Positions 51,701 to 62,241 of a stretch of DNA of 64,000 nucleotides are shown piece by piece. The first letter of the stretch is position 1, and every line of letters starts with the position of its first letter. Origin of the DNA: Hybos culiciformis (taxonomy: Eukaryota > Arthropoda > Insecta > Diptera > Hybotidae); contig OZ023274.1 of the NCBI GenBank assembly GCA_964007475.1, positions 83,111,346-83,175,345 on the forward strand, in the 5' to 3' direction. The notes under the pieces are model-generated. The model saw only the letters and a program-made list of their open reading frames with translations. It ran no database searches and was not told the origin of the DNA. The position numbers were made by a program, and so were the translations under genes.

Positions 51701-51934
51701 AAATTGGTCGAAAATTTTCGAGGTGTAAAATTTCATTACGGTATTATTCACTATTGTAAAGTTATGAATGTTTACGTTTCTACAATATAGTAAACTGTAT
51801 TCTTTTAATCATTAATGAGGTTGGAGTAGTTTATATATAATATATGTATAATACATCTTTAAATATTGAGGGTTGTTACAGAAATAACAACTCGAAGTAA
51901 TTTTCTTATATTTTTAAATTAAATAAATACATAC

Positions 51935-51970
51935 AATATAATATAATATAATATAATATAATATAATATA
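51935..51970 (+). repeat. 5-bp microsatellite (AATAT)n
   Basis: About seven perfect AATAT units. Confidence 0.95.
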
Positions 51971-52058
51971 AGAAGATCATGATATGTTATGTTATGACTA
52001 TTAGAATTTGTTTCTAAATTATTTTATGGGCCTGTTGCAAAAGTGAACTTAGTACTGT

Positions 52059-52331
52059 AGTGTGTTACTCCCGGGATTTCCCGGGACAAATTTCGCGGCA
52101 AATTACTTAGTTTTACATTTCCCGAATCCCGGGAATTTAGAAATTTTTCCCGAGATTTTCGTTGTGATAATTTTTAATGACATCTGGAAAAACTCCAAGT
52201 TAAATCTACTTTTTTCTGATAAAAAACATTGACAATCCCTTTAGTTACATTTTTTATAGGATTTCCCGGGAAACAACTTTTTCCAATCCCGAATACCGGG
52301 GGTCAAAAAATGTCGGGAAAAGTAACACACT
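52059..52331. mobile_element. Small MITE, 273 bp, AGTGTGTTACT termini
   Basis: The left end AGTGTGTTACTCCC and right end AGTAACACACT form an 11-bp perfect terminal inverted repeat. Subterminal CCCGGGA and TCCCGGGA motifs occur on both sides. The flanks share CTGT (52055-52058 and 52332-52335), a possible 4-bp target duplication. Coding capacity is absent. The superfamily cannot be assigned: hAT would give 8 bp, and only four match cleanly. Confidence 0.65.
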
Positions 52332-52405
52332 CTGTACGATACTTTGTAATAAGATTCGATGTGATACCAAATTTTGAAATAAACAAAATTCTTATTACCT
52401 ATACC

Positions 52406-52720
52406 CAGTGATGAGCTGTGGAATTATTATCAGAGGGCTCGCATTCAAGATTTCATAGATTTACAAAAAAAAATTTTTTTTTTTTTACCTGCATTTTATT
52501 TTTTGAATAGTCTAGTATAATTATATACATATATGTATAAAATATTAAAATATTACATTAAAATTTATAAAATATTACTTATATATTTTAATTACTCATT
52601 GAACAATAAATTCCAAATGGGGTTCTCGTCACTATTTAACTCTTTCCCATTTCTTTGAGCTGCAGTTGCAGGTCGGTGAGACTTTAAAAATGATTTAACA
52701 TAATTCTCAGGCTTCCAATT
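52406..52720 (-). mobile_element. Truncated hAT element, transposase-3'-end copy
   Basis: It starts with CAGTGATGAGCTGTGG and runs as the inverted, nearly identical counterpart of 62656-62970. By eye I see only two substitutions in about 310 bp, plus small poly(A)/poly(T) differences. The minus strand from about 52720 to 52592 encodes the last residues of the transposase, ending at TAA. Similarity stops abruptly near 52720 (CCAATT|CCAATAT). The opposite terminus is not found nearby, so this copy is truncated or was cut by another insertion. Confidence 0.85.
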
Positions 52721-53148
52721 CCAATATATTTTTTGAAGAGATTATTGATTAAAAACAATTTGAATATTAATCAGTTTTCAACGGGCGCCTTAGGCGTCTG
52801 ACAACGAACTAGTATTACAATAAATTGAAAGTGAAATTTTAAAATTATATTATATTATTAACTATAAATTTTAATTCATTTAATTTATTTTGTTCTCTGT
52901 TTTTTATTATTATTTTTAATGCTTAATTTAAAATTTCATAATTTCAGTGAATATTTCAGTTTTAAGATGATTTTATCTTATTTGAAATAAATTTTTTTAT
53001 AAATATTTTACAAATTTTTTACAAATTTTAAGCAATAGACAGACCAGTTGGTTATTTATTCAACTCGAAATTCAATTATCTGTTAGTTTTGTTCTTTTGA
53101 TAAGACAATAATATTTTTTTGAGTTTTTTAAAAGTAAAATGATTTTAT
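52721..53148. other. Spacer between hAT fragment and Helitron-like element
   Basis: AT-rich apart from a GC-rich patch at about 52778-52810 (ACGGGCGCCTTAGGCGTC) that contains the palindrome CGCCTTAGGCG and may be the remains of another mobile element. No gene. Confidence 0.4.
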
Positions 53149-54093
53149 TCTATCTAATATATAAAAATGAAAATTCTCTGTTTCTCTGTTTCTCTGTCCT
53201 CTGTCCTCAATCACGCCTAAACCGCTGGACCGATTTGGCTGAAATTTTGAACTTAAGTATCATTGGGGCCCGAGATGGTTATAGCGTACTAGAAATTTTG
53301 ATCCGAGGCCCCGGCGGGGGGGCTACCTTAGAAGCCGGTTTTGAAATTTAGGTATATTCCAATAAAATATAGTAGCGCTGGACCAGAAAACCCTATTCAA
53401 AAAACTGGATGTTGAGAGGCCCCCAAACCGTTGTCCCAGGGCTCAATTGGGGGGCTATACAACAAATTTCGAAATTTTGAAATTTTGAAGTTAAGTAGCA
53501 TTGGGACCCGAGGTGGTAATAGGGTACTAGAAATTTTGTTCCGAAGCCCCGACGGGGGCTATCTTAGAAGCCGGTTTTGCAATTTAGGTATATTCCGATA
53601 AAATCTTGTAGCGTTGGACCCGAAAAGCATATTTAAAAAACTGGATGTTGACAGGCCCCCGACCGTCCCATATTCAAATTTTGAAAATAAGGAGCCTAGA
53701 GACCAGATTGGTCATATTTTTTTATCGGAGGCACCGACGGGGGGCTACCTTAGAAGGCGGTTTTGCAATTTAGGTATTTATTATATCGTTGGACTCGAAT
53801 CGACTATTTAGGAGACTGGATGTGTTAAGGAACCGAGGAAGTGGCATTTTAACAAATTTTGAAATTCTTTTTTTTTTCAGTGCAAAAAATGCAATTTAGG
53901 TATATTCCGATAAAATATTATAGCGTTGGACCCGAATCGACTATTTAGAAGACTGGATGTGTTAAGGCACCGGGGAAGTAGATATTTAACAAATTTTGAA
54001 ATTCTGTTTTTTTAGTGCACAAAATCTGGATTAAAGTGTTTTGATATAAATATAAGTTCGGAACAACCGTGCGAAGCCGGATATTTCGACTAG
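53149..54093 (+). mobile_element. Non-autonomous Helitron-like element, 945 bp
   Basis: The 5' end TCTATCTAATATATAAAAAT, followed by AATTCTCTGTTTCTCTG and then CGCTGGACCGATTTGGCTGA, and the 3' end CCGTGCGAAGCCGG...CTAG followed by T, match the termini commonly seen in insect Helitrons (5' TC, 3' CTAG, no inverted repeats, no target duplication). The 3' hairpin around TGCGAAGC is short, so it may be decayed. The interior contains imperfect direct repeats, each with TTTAGGTATATTCC and GCGTTGGACC-type motifs (TTTAGG at 53347, 53583, 53769 and 53895). No Rep/helicase is present. GC content is far above the surroundings. Confidence 0.75.
53347..53995 (+). repeat. Internal imperfect direct repeats of the Helitron-like element
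   Basis: Four diverged units share TTAGGTATATTCCGATAAAA, GCGTTGGACCCGAA and ACTGGATGTTGA-like blocks. Their starts are 236, 186 and 126 bp apart, so unit length falls towards the 3' end through internal deletions. Confidence 0.75.
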
Positions 54094-56087
54094 TATGTTT
54101 ATAATTCTCATAATTATCATTATAATAATATGTATTGTAATCACCAACATGAGTGCCTTCGTACAAGCCCTCACATTTACAAATAAAGAAATTATAATAC
54201 CAGCAGGAAAATTACATAATTTTTTCTTATTATCGTATTTATAGGTCTTGAAAAATGAAAAATTGTGTCAGAGCTTTAAAAGGACAATAAAATTTTGATT
54301 AAATAATGTTATCTTCGTGTAAAGCAAATCATATAAAAAGTATCAAACTAATGATAACATATTTTTGAAGATTTATATTCACCCAAAATCGAGTATACAT
54401 ATAGCAACAGTTTTAAGAAGATTTCATGTTCTGTTTATTTAGAAAAGGGTTGTTTCTTTTGGTTTTAATGTGCGGGATGTTAAATCAATGGGGGTTATAA
54501 TATTTGGTCTTTCTATTATTAAAATAAATTTTTATTTTATTTTATTTCTTATAGAAGCTAATCACCTCAGTAGGGGTGATTTTTTTTAATGCAATAATTT
54601 AGTTTTATTCATATAATATATATATACGTATGATGTATATTTGTAATAAAAGTGAATTTTGCGATAAATAAAGTTGACTACACATAGACAAGTGGTTTCA
54701 CTAATTAAGTAACAAAGAAGTTCAAAGAGTAAAAAAAGTTTATTGAAACGTGTAATTATAGCACGTGCAACATTATTTAATATGTAAATACAGTCATACA
54801 GAGCACATTGTACATAAGTATAATGTTTTTAGATATATAGTCGTATACATATAGTTTTAAGTCTTAATGCGAAACATTACTATGTGTTTTAAAATCAAAA
54901 CAAATTAACAAGTCATTATTATTTTCAATTTTTTATTATTACATTTTATATTACTTTTTTAAGAGAAATATTTTGCAGTCAACAATAATGGCAGGAATGA
55001 AAAACTTTTTATTTTGAAATGTGCGAGAAAAAAAAATTCGTAATTTTTTTTGCGTATTTATTATAAGAATTCTGAATAAAAAAATGTATTAACATTATTA
55101 CATAAATTTATGTATATAACACAATATATAATATACAATCCTACACATATTCTAATAGTATACTATTATAGACTATGATCTAATAGCAGCATATAGTACA
55201 TATTAGAGATTTAAGTTATTATAACCCGACTTCATACTCCGGCCGCATTTGTTTCCATTGTTATAATGCAAGTTCCTTCTTGTAAGATTCAAAAATCTAA
55301 AATTTTCAAATTATAAAATCGATGGCAATTTTGTTACCACCGGGGAAATTAAAAATTTTAAGGATTTTATAAATTAAAGAAAGAAAATTTTATTGTCTCG
55401 TGACTTGAGCGTGCTCTCCATCGACATTGAAATTAAATGATTGTCTTCCCAAAAAAGATTTCATTTTCCGTCAACAAAAGAATCATTCATATGTGAAAAG
55501 AAAAAATTATTTAAAAGTTTATTGAGTTTAGATTCTTATCTGATTATGATTTTTTATTTTTTCAAGGGACAGTAACTTTTTTTTTTGTTTATTTTATTTT
55601 TAAAATCACATTTATGGAAAATATACAGTAATTCATAAATTGCTGAATTAACTTGTTACACTATTCAAATATTCAAGTTCGATGCGTTTTAGGAAATTTA
55701 TTTTTATATAGTTATTTATATAGAAACATGTAAATATATGGGAAATAAATTTATATGCGAGAGTGATTTCCACAATTATATGGATGATGATGACAATAAT
55801 GAGATTTTGATTATGATTCTAATCCAATGATTTTTTTTTATTATTGTTTAATGATTTTCAATAAAAAAGAAAAAAAACATCAAACATTTTTTTAAAGTTA
55901 AATAATGGGGTGCGATGCAAAATTGTCCCATGAATTTAACTATTGTTAGTTGTATAATTCCATTGTTAATTCTCAAGGATTGATTTATGATTTATGCTAT
56001 GGGATTGTGATAAATAATATGTTATTTTTATCATATTCATGGTTTTTTTTCACTATTCTTAAACTTAATTCGATAAATTAACTACAG
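54094..56087. other. AT-rich spacer
   Basis: No gene recognised. There is a small hairpin AATCACC...GGTGATT near 54560-54582, and GC-richer patches at 55225-55260 and 55320-55440 with short stop-free frames (for example DGNFVTTGEIKNFKDF near 55320) that are not long enough to call exons. Confidence 0.4.
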
Positions 56088-56254
56088 GTGTTGAGTTAGA
56101 GAAAACCCAGCCGTACACAGACTTAGTGATAAAATGTACAAAAAATGATTTGATTATAGAATTGGACGATGACAAAATATTCAAAATGAAAAGCAATGTT
56201 GTTAAAATGACCAACGAGACTAAACTTAAGTGGGTTTTTGTTCTTATAGATTGA
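56088..56254 (+). CDS. Candidate internal or terminal exon, unidentified protein
   Basis: After an acceptor-like AATTAACTACAG (AG at 56086-56087), the frame from 56090 is open for 54 codons and ends TGA at 56252. The translation has ordinary soluble-protein composition (VELEKTQPYTDLVIKC, then LIIELDDDKIFKMKS). It is unlike the Phe/Tyr/Ile-rich junk frames around it, and the segment is clearly GC-richer than its flanks. There is no early ATG, so it would be an internal exon with a split first codon (two bases after the acceptor). Possible donors lie at 56230 (AA|GTGGGT) and 56234. The one-base end of the 20842-20948 candidate would be phase-compatible, giving Gly, but a 35-kb intron between them is speculation. 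Confidence 0.35.
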
Positions 56255-56471
56255 ATGTGTCAGTTCCACTAATGTTATATGTTGGTTCGATGCAAAAGTT
56301 TCCTGTTAAAAATAAATATTATACCTACCTGAAGTCAGTGCTAGGAAATTAAAAGTACAATTGTATAGATAGATTAGATAGAAATTGACTACTTTGTACT
56401 TGGAAGACTTGATACAAGAACATATTTATTTAATTTATGTAAAGAGTGTGAATACTGAAATAGGATATTAA

Positions 56472-56693
56472 AAATTTTTAAATTTAGCTTCATTAGACTT
56501 AATTATAAGAATAATTCATTATCAATCACGTCTTAAATTTGCGAAAGCTTTAATATTTACTACCGAAAAGAAAGATCATATACGAACCTTTGGAACTGCC
56601 TGTTATCGGTTTGTAATTGATATTGTCGGTTCGGTGTTAATTCCTATATCGAACTGGAATTTGTGTAAATTTTACTATTGGGTACTTTGGTAA
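56472..56693 (+). CDS. Candidate coding fragment, 73 codons without an ATG start
   Basis: This frame is open from 56472 to the TAA at 56691. It contains HYQSRLKFAKALIFTTEKKD and then HIRTFGTACYRFVIDIVGS, a plausible mixed-composition protein. No family is recognised. RLKFAK recalls a segment of Tc1-like transposases, but the catalytic DDE context that should follow is absent. It lies 220 bp after the 56088-56254 candidate on the same strand. In between, another plus frame is open (CVSSTNVICWFDAKVSC). The island may be a frameshift-broken gene. Confidence 0.25.
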   Translation, partial: KFLNLASLDLIIRIIHYQSRLKFAKALIFTTEKKDHIRTFGTACYRFVIDIVGSVLIPISNWNLCKFYYWVLW

Positions 56694-57802
56694 AGAGTTT
56701 GTGTTGTTTTCTGAACAACTTAAATGCCATTTATATAAACTTTTTTCTATTGAAATATTTCAAAACTAACGAAACAAAAATAAATATTTGGGTTTAAAAA
56801 TTTAAAATTTTTTGGTTCAGCTTTTTTTGCCAGTATTTAACAAAAAAAAGAACTAATAAAATATAACAAAAAAAATTACATTTTCTGCTTCAAATCATTA
56901 AATAGCTAAATTTTTTTTTGAAATTTTTCAGTTCCTTAAATAATTTTCGAACAATTATAACGTTCACGAAAAGTTTACAAAAAAAAAAAAAACAAAATTC
57001 TAGCAATGATGTTAAAAAGCACCAATTCAAATAAACTAAAGAGTTTCCTTTTTGAAGAACACTTGACATACTTCCTGGTAAACATACCAATATTTTTTTT
57101 TTAATTCATGAAATATATAAATTAAAATAAGTTAAAAAAGAATTTAATTGTGTAGAAAAAAAATCTACTTCAGATTTCTTTTGTATGCTTTTCAGTGTAT
57201 GGTTTAGAAATTCTGTCAACATTTTCATATTTTTATTTTATTTTCATTCGTATAGAAATCTCACACTTTTCCTCTTCCGTTTTTCTTCCACTGAATAGTC
57301 CAAAACAAATGTTTTTTATTGCCCTGCCTCACAATAATAATAATAATAACAATGCAACGGGAGTAATTATTTGAATATTTGGAGCGTTTATGAAATAGTC
57401 CTGAAAAATTTCAAGCATTCATTATAAAAAGTTCCAAAGAAGGCAATACTTTTATAATATAAAAACCTACGTGTAAACTTAAGCTGTCATAAGATAAGAT
57501 TAAAGAATTGTGAATATTCTAATCTTTTCCGATTGGTTTTTCTAATAAAAATAAAAATTAAAATAGTTATGATTTTCAGTTTTTAATACTATGCTAAGAA
57601 ATTCCTACTGAGAAGCATTATTCGAAAAAAACAGTCTATCATAGTTTATTTATTTATCGTAGACTTGTTAGATTTCTTAGAGCCGAAATATCTCAGTCAG
57701 TGGAAATGAAATAAAATACTGGGTGTTAAAACCCCAGTTCATGGAATTTTTTATTGATATTAAAGCTATGAAATATGATCAATATTAAATCTATGAGATT
57801 AA
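56694..57802. other. AT-rich spacer
   Basis: No gene. The minus frame at 56890-57090 is low-complexity. A weak tRNA-like sequence lies at about 57680-57742 (TCTCAGTCAGTGGAAATG and a decayed CCCCAGTTCATGG). Confidence 0.4.
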
Positions 57803-58633
57803 GGGCCGTTTGCACCGATTAAACTTAAATATTTAAGTTTTGGTTAAGTATCAAAGTAGCACTTAACTACTCGCATCAAATTTAAAGTTTCACTTAAAAT
57901 TGCTTAAGTTTTATTTAAATTAAGTAATAGATTTTGTGAACTTAAAATTTTAAGTTCTAATTAAATTCGATATTTGTATAAAAAAATATTTTATTTAATA
58001 CCTATAAAAATTACTATCTAAACCTAAAATTACAACAAAACATTTTTTTCTTGACATCAAATCAAATTTTTTTTCTAATGTCAAATTTGGACACTTCTTT
58101 TTTTTTTATTTTATATGACCGATACTTACCTTCATATTTTTATTAACAATAATTGTTTGCATTTTTTTAAATTAATTTGTGTCAACCAAATTTCAACCCA
58201 AAATAAAAAAAAAAATGATTTATTTATTTTTGGAAATATTAATTATTTCTTTTATTTGACAGGGAAATTTATGGGAAATTTAATTAAGTAAAACCATAGA
58301 TTAAGAATATACATAGATTCTTAGCTTCATACGACATTATTTTTGGTATTTTCATGTGAATGTGTTAGTAAAACAAAATAAAATACGTGATAATTATCAA
58401 TATATGAAAAGAATTTTATTTAGTTTTACTAACACTTTCACATAAAAATACCAAAAAAGGCTGAAAAAATGTTGTATGAAGCTATGAATCTTTCTGTATT
58501 CTTAATCTATGGTAAAACTTAGTTAAGTTAATCATAATTTTTTCAAATCAACTTACTTAAATTTAAGTTTAACTTAAATTTAAATAGAACTTAGTTAAGT
58601 GTAACTTTGAAGTTTAATCGGTGCAAACGGCCC
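57803..58633. mobile_element. PIF/Harbinger-like palindromic MITE, 831 bp
   Basis: A perfect 24-bp terminal inverted repeat begins GGGCCGTTTGCACCGATTAA at both ends. It is flanked by TAA on both sides (57800-57802 and 58634-58636), the 3-bp TWA target duplication of PIF/Harbinger elements. Subterminal regions are crowded with ACTTAA/TTAAGT motifs. The centre is a second, longer imperfect palindrome (arms about 58289-58381 and 58413-58521). No transposase is present. Family assignment rests on the TSD length and the G/C-rich terminus. Confidence 0.8.
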
Positions 58634-61600
58634 TAAGATTTTCAAATATGTTTTGTGAATAAAAAAATTGGAACAAAATTTTTAGTACAAAATCATTTAT
58701 TAACTTGACCACTATCAAGTCCAAAAAAATATTTGACATACTCAACAATATGAAAATCATCACTTTAAATAAAATGTTCGAACTGCTTAAAAACAAACTA
58801 TCAAACTTGTGAAAGAATAATGTAATTGTACACATATTTTAAGCTTAAAACTATACATAAAACTCATTGTACAAAAAATAAATTCATTTACTGTTAAAAG
58901 AAATAAGCATTCATTGAGCCTCACAAAAAAAAAACCAACCATATATTTTATATCAACGAATTTTCAAATTTTCCACACCAAAAGAAAATAAGTAAAACAG
59001 TTATAAAAAGTGAACCGTACCAATATACCAACTGTGTACATAAATAAATGAAAAATACATTTAATTTTTCATTGTTTTTCGCATTTTTTTTTGTTTTTTA
59101 TTCCTGTTTTTGTTTTTATAATTTTTAGTTTTAGTTTTTATTTAATTTTGAACCGCATATAATACTTTAATGAACTTTAATTCACTGCAATTTGTCTTGA
59201 AAATTGTCATGCAATTTAAGCAGAAGAAGAAAAAAAAGTGACCTATTATGATTCAATTTTAGAAAACTGTTTCATTCTCTCTTTATCTGCACAGCAACTT
59301 TGAAAATGGGAAATCATGAAAATTGATTTCTATTTTTTTTTTTTTGTTGATAAAATGGTAGTTTAGAAGTAAATAATAAAAGTATAGACGTTATGTCATC
59401 ATAAAAGGAATTAAGAATACACCGTAATTTTAGAATTTTACTTTTTATTATATGTATATAAAAGTTGATTGGGTATAGATTATATTGTCGTAAAATATTT
59501 ACTGAATATAGAAAGTTTTCGAAAAATAATGTATCAAAAAATATAGTTCTTTAAAAAGATATTTAAATGGATGATTTATAATTTGCTAAGAAACGATCAA
59601 AATTAAATGTTCTGCGTCTTAAAATTTTCAAAAACTAAGACTAAAATTTCAACTTACATTCTTATAGTAATGATATGGTATAGAATATAGATCAAAATGA
59701 GCTAAATTATTTAATGGGCAGCTTAAGCTTACCTTTAGTGCACTTACCTTTAGTGCACTTATGGCTCATCATATAATAATTTTTTATTAATCTTTATTTA
59801 AATTAATTTAATTAAAGCACTTTAGAATGCTTAATTGAAATTTTACTATTTGGTTATTAAGCCAAGGATCGATTGCTAAAATACTACAAGGGCAATAATG
59901 TTTTTTATGTTTTCTTATTAGAAACATGATTTCCTTCGAACATGATTTCGAATTCTTATTATTAAAAAAAAAAAAGTATTTTTGAAATAAAAATTGGAAA
60001 GAAATTCATACCAAATTCAGAGCTTATATAGAAAATCAACATTCTTTAATAAACATTATTTTTCAGAGCATTTTCTAGAGCCAGTCTTTACACAACTTTT
60101 CCTTTGTGTAAAAAGAATTGTTTTTGAAGCTATCTCTCAAAAGTCTGCATTTTGAGCTTAAAACACAAGATCGTGTAAATTAATTATTTGCGTTCGAAAG
60201 GAAATTGAATGTAAGTAATTTTAGAATCTTGTTGCTGCATCTAAACTTTTGCCCATGTTAAAATGTGAATTAAAATTTATAAATCCTTTCTGTGAACATT
60301 TCTTTTTTATTTAAAATTATTTAAAGTTAGATATAAACTTTTAAGTATGAAGTTATGCTTGTTTATTTAATCCAGGTAATATAATCTGAAATAATAGTAT
60401 ACTATCTATTTCATTTTTATAAATTTTTTTTAAAGAGATTGGTAATCAATAAAAAATAGTGTTGGTGTTAAGACAAGGTTAAGAAAATTAGATATTATCA
60501 TAATAATGATATAATTATTGACATTGTAGTTCATTTTCCTTTATTATTATTATATTTTTTTTTAAATATATATATACATGTACATTATATGCATATATAA
60601 TCTAAAATATATTTTATTCTCAGTTTTCTTGTCCAGATAAGTTTTAAGTTGTATTGCACTTTAAATGAAAGATATATATAATTTTTTTTATTTTTTTTTG
60701 CTTATTATTATCATTTTTGTAATTTGGGTTATGCGATGTGGTTTTTATTATGGGGTCAATTTGTAATAATGCTGAACAAGAAAGCAAAATATTTCAGATA
60801 TGTGTAATTTAATTTGAAAGGTAAAAAAAAAAAACAGAAAAAAATATATACATATATAAAACAATTTTCAGTTTTTAATTTAAAAATAAAGAAATTTCAT
60901 CAAGATGACTTTGGCTGAGTGAAGGTATTTTTTTATGATTTTCATCAGTTATCAATTGGACGTGACTTGGTGTTGTTTAAAAAAAAAAAAATTAGGAAAA
61001 TTAAAAAAAATTTATATAGAGAAAAATATTATAAAAAATACTGTAAATGAAAATAGATAAAAATGTATAGGCAAATATTTTTTATATAATTTTATGTGTT
61101 GGTTTTTATGCATATATGAAATCTATTTTTTATTTGATTTTAAGTTAAAAATAAAATCCAAAAAATATAAACAAAAGTTTTTTTTTAATTTTAAAATTTG
61201 TTTACTTAGTAAATAAACAATATCTTTCACGATAGTGACAGAGGAATAATTATTTTAATATTTGACTATTACACCAACCTCATTAAATGCAAAAAAAATT
61301 TAATATCATACAAAACCCGCTGGTAGCCGATTAAAGCAAAAAGTGCTATCTACAATTTTAATATTTCGAGAAAACTATATTATTTAAATTAAATTTTTTT
61401 TAAGTATATAAATTTGTATATAAATATGTCCATAGGAAATTGATTAATATCGAAAAAAATTTGTAGTTAGGGCCTTTTTGATAAAGCATGAATAAATTAT
61501 AATTTCAGGTTCAATGAAATGAAACACAACTAATTTAAATTTCAAGTATCATTTTAATAATAACGATTTGGGATTTTAAGGCTATACCAATATAAATTAT

Positions 61601-61854
61601 GTGTTAAACATCCTTCTTTACAAAAAAAAGTTCCATTTTATTTTTTTTGAAAAAAGAAAATCTTTTTCTGCAATTAAAACTGTGTAAAACAAAGCGCGAA
61701 GGAAAAAAATTCCGAAAAAGAATAAAATCTTGGTAGGAACAAAAGCCTCGGTGATTCGCCTCTATAATATCGCTCAACATTTGTAATAAGATTCTGGTAA
61801 ATAAAGCATTGCATTTCAATGCCAGCCACATTTGAGTTCTGGAGCAAATTATAC
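58634..61854. other. AT-rich spacer
   Basis: No gene recognised. It contains a strong plus-strand acceptor-like sequence (CATTCTCTCTTTATCTGCACAG, AG at 59293-59294) followed by only nine open codons, and a 15-bp tandem repeat at 59728-59761. The minus frame 58614-58835 overlaps the MITE end and is low-complexity. The two overlapping minus frames at 61604-61897 are discussed with the candidate exon at 61855-61899. Confidence 0.4.
59728..59761 (+). repeat. 15-bp tandem repeat, two copies plus
   Basis: CTTACCTTTAGTGCA at 59728 and 59743, followed by CTTA. Confidence 0.85.
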
Positions 61855-61899
61855 ATTCAAACGTTTCCATTTTAAAGTTGATTTGTGATCGATGCATTG
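61855..61899 (-). CDS. Candidate second exon after a very strong splice acceptor
   Basis: On the minus strand the sequence before 61900 reads AATCTCTTTCCTTACATTTGCAG, one of the best polypyrimidine-AG acceptors in the window. The 45 nt that follow are open in phase 0 (QCIDHKSTLKWKRLN) up to a usable donor AAT|GTATAA. In another frame an ATG at 61897 opens a 97-codon frame running to 61604, and a third frame is open for 60 codons inside it, so the true frame and end are uncertain. No domain is recognised. Confidence 0.25.
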
Positions 61900-62114
61900 C
61901 TGCAAATGTAAGGAAAGAGATTATTTGATGGTAAAAAGGAAGAAAGACATGACACAGTTTCGCAGATAGATTAATTTGTGATAGATTAATTTGTAAAAAT
62001 AGTTTTTATCATGTACGACGGGTAAATTTATTTCTTTAAATATTAAATGTGAACTATAAAAATTATTAAACTCCGAAAGGTAAACGAAAATATCCAGTGT
62101 AAACCTCAAGTTAC

Positions 62115-62138
62115 AGCTGCGGTTTTTTCCTCACTCAT
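62115..62138 (-). CDS. Candidate first coding exon (start MSEEKTAA)
   Basis: The minus strand reads AAAGATGAGTGAGG, then MSEEKTAA, then a donor-like GCT|GTAACT at 62114. Without splicing the frame stops after ten codons. Composition is typical of a real protein N terminus. Splicing to the strong acceptor at 61900 would keep phase 0 and yield a 213-nt intron. A short upstream ATG (MSKCTQ) would act as an upstream frame. The hAT element at 62242 lies about 100 bp upstream, within the expected promoter. There is no transcript evidence. Confidence 0.25.
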
Positions 62139-62241
62139 CTTTAAGAATTTAAGCGTTGCGTGCACTTACTCATTTCACAAACAAAAACAAAAGCGTTGGG
62201 CCTGAGATTCAGTCAATCAGATCATGAAAGACATTTATATA

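Larger units (their letters stand above)
48025..52058. other. Gene-poor AT-rich stretch
   Basis: Contains a 23-codon ATG frame near 48205 (start MTKLFIMLLHLRFN), an 8-bp tandem repeat at 48695-48746, a weak tRNA-like sequence at about 48757-48830 (TATAGTTTAGTGG and GTTTGAATATC), and a pentanucleotide repeat at 51935-51970. Open frames at 48321, 48882 and 49349 have no recognisable domain. No gene is supported. Confidence 0.5.

Noticed and set aside
59273..59324. Strong plus-strand acceptor (CTCTCTTTATCTGCACAG)
   Set aside because: Only nine open codons follow in the best frame, and there is no compatible upstream exon nearby.
61604..61897. 97-codon minus-strand ATG frame
   Set aside because: The second-longest ATG frame, but two frames overlap here, no domain is seen, and a strong acceptor just upstream suggests the ATG is not a natural start. 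Kept only as context for the exon candidate.
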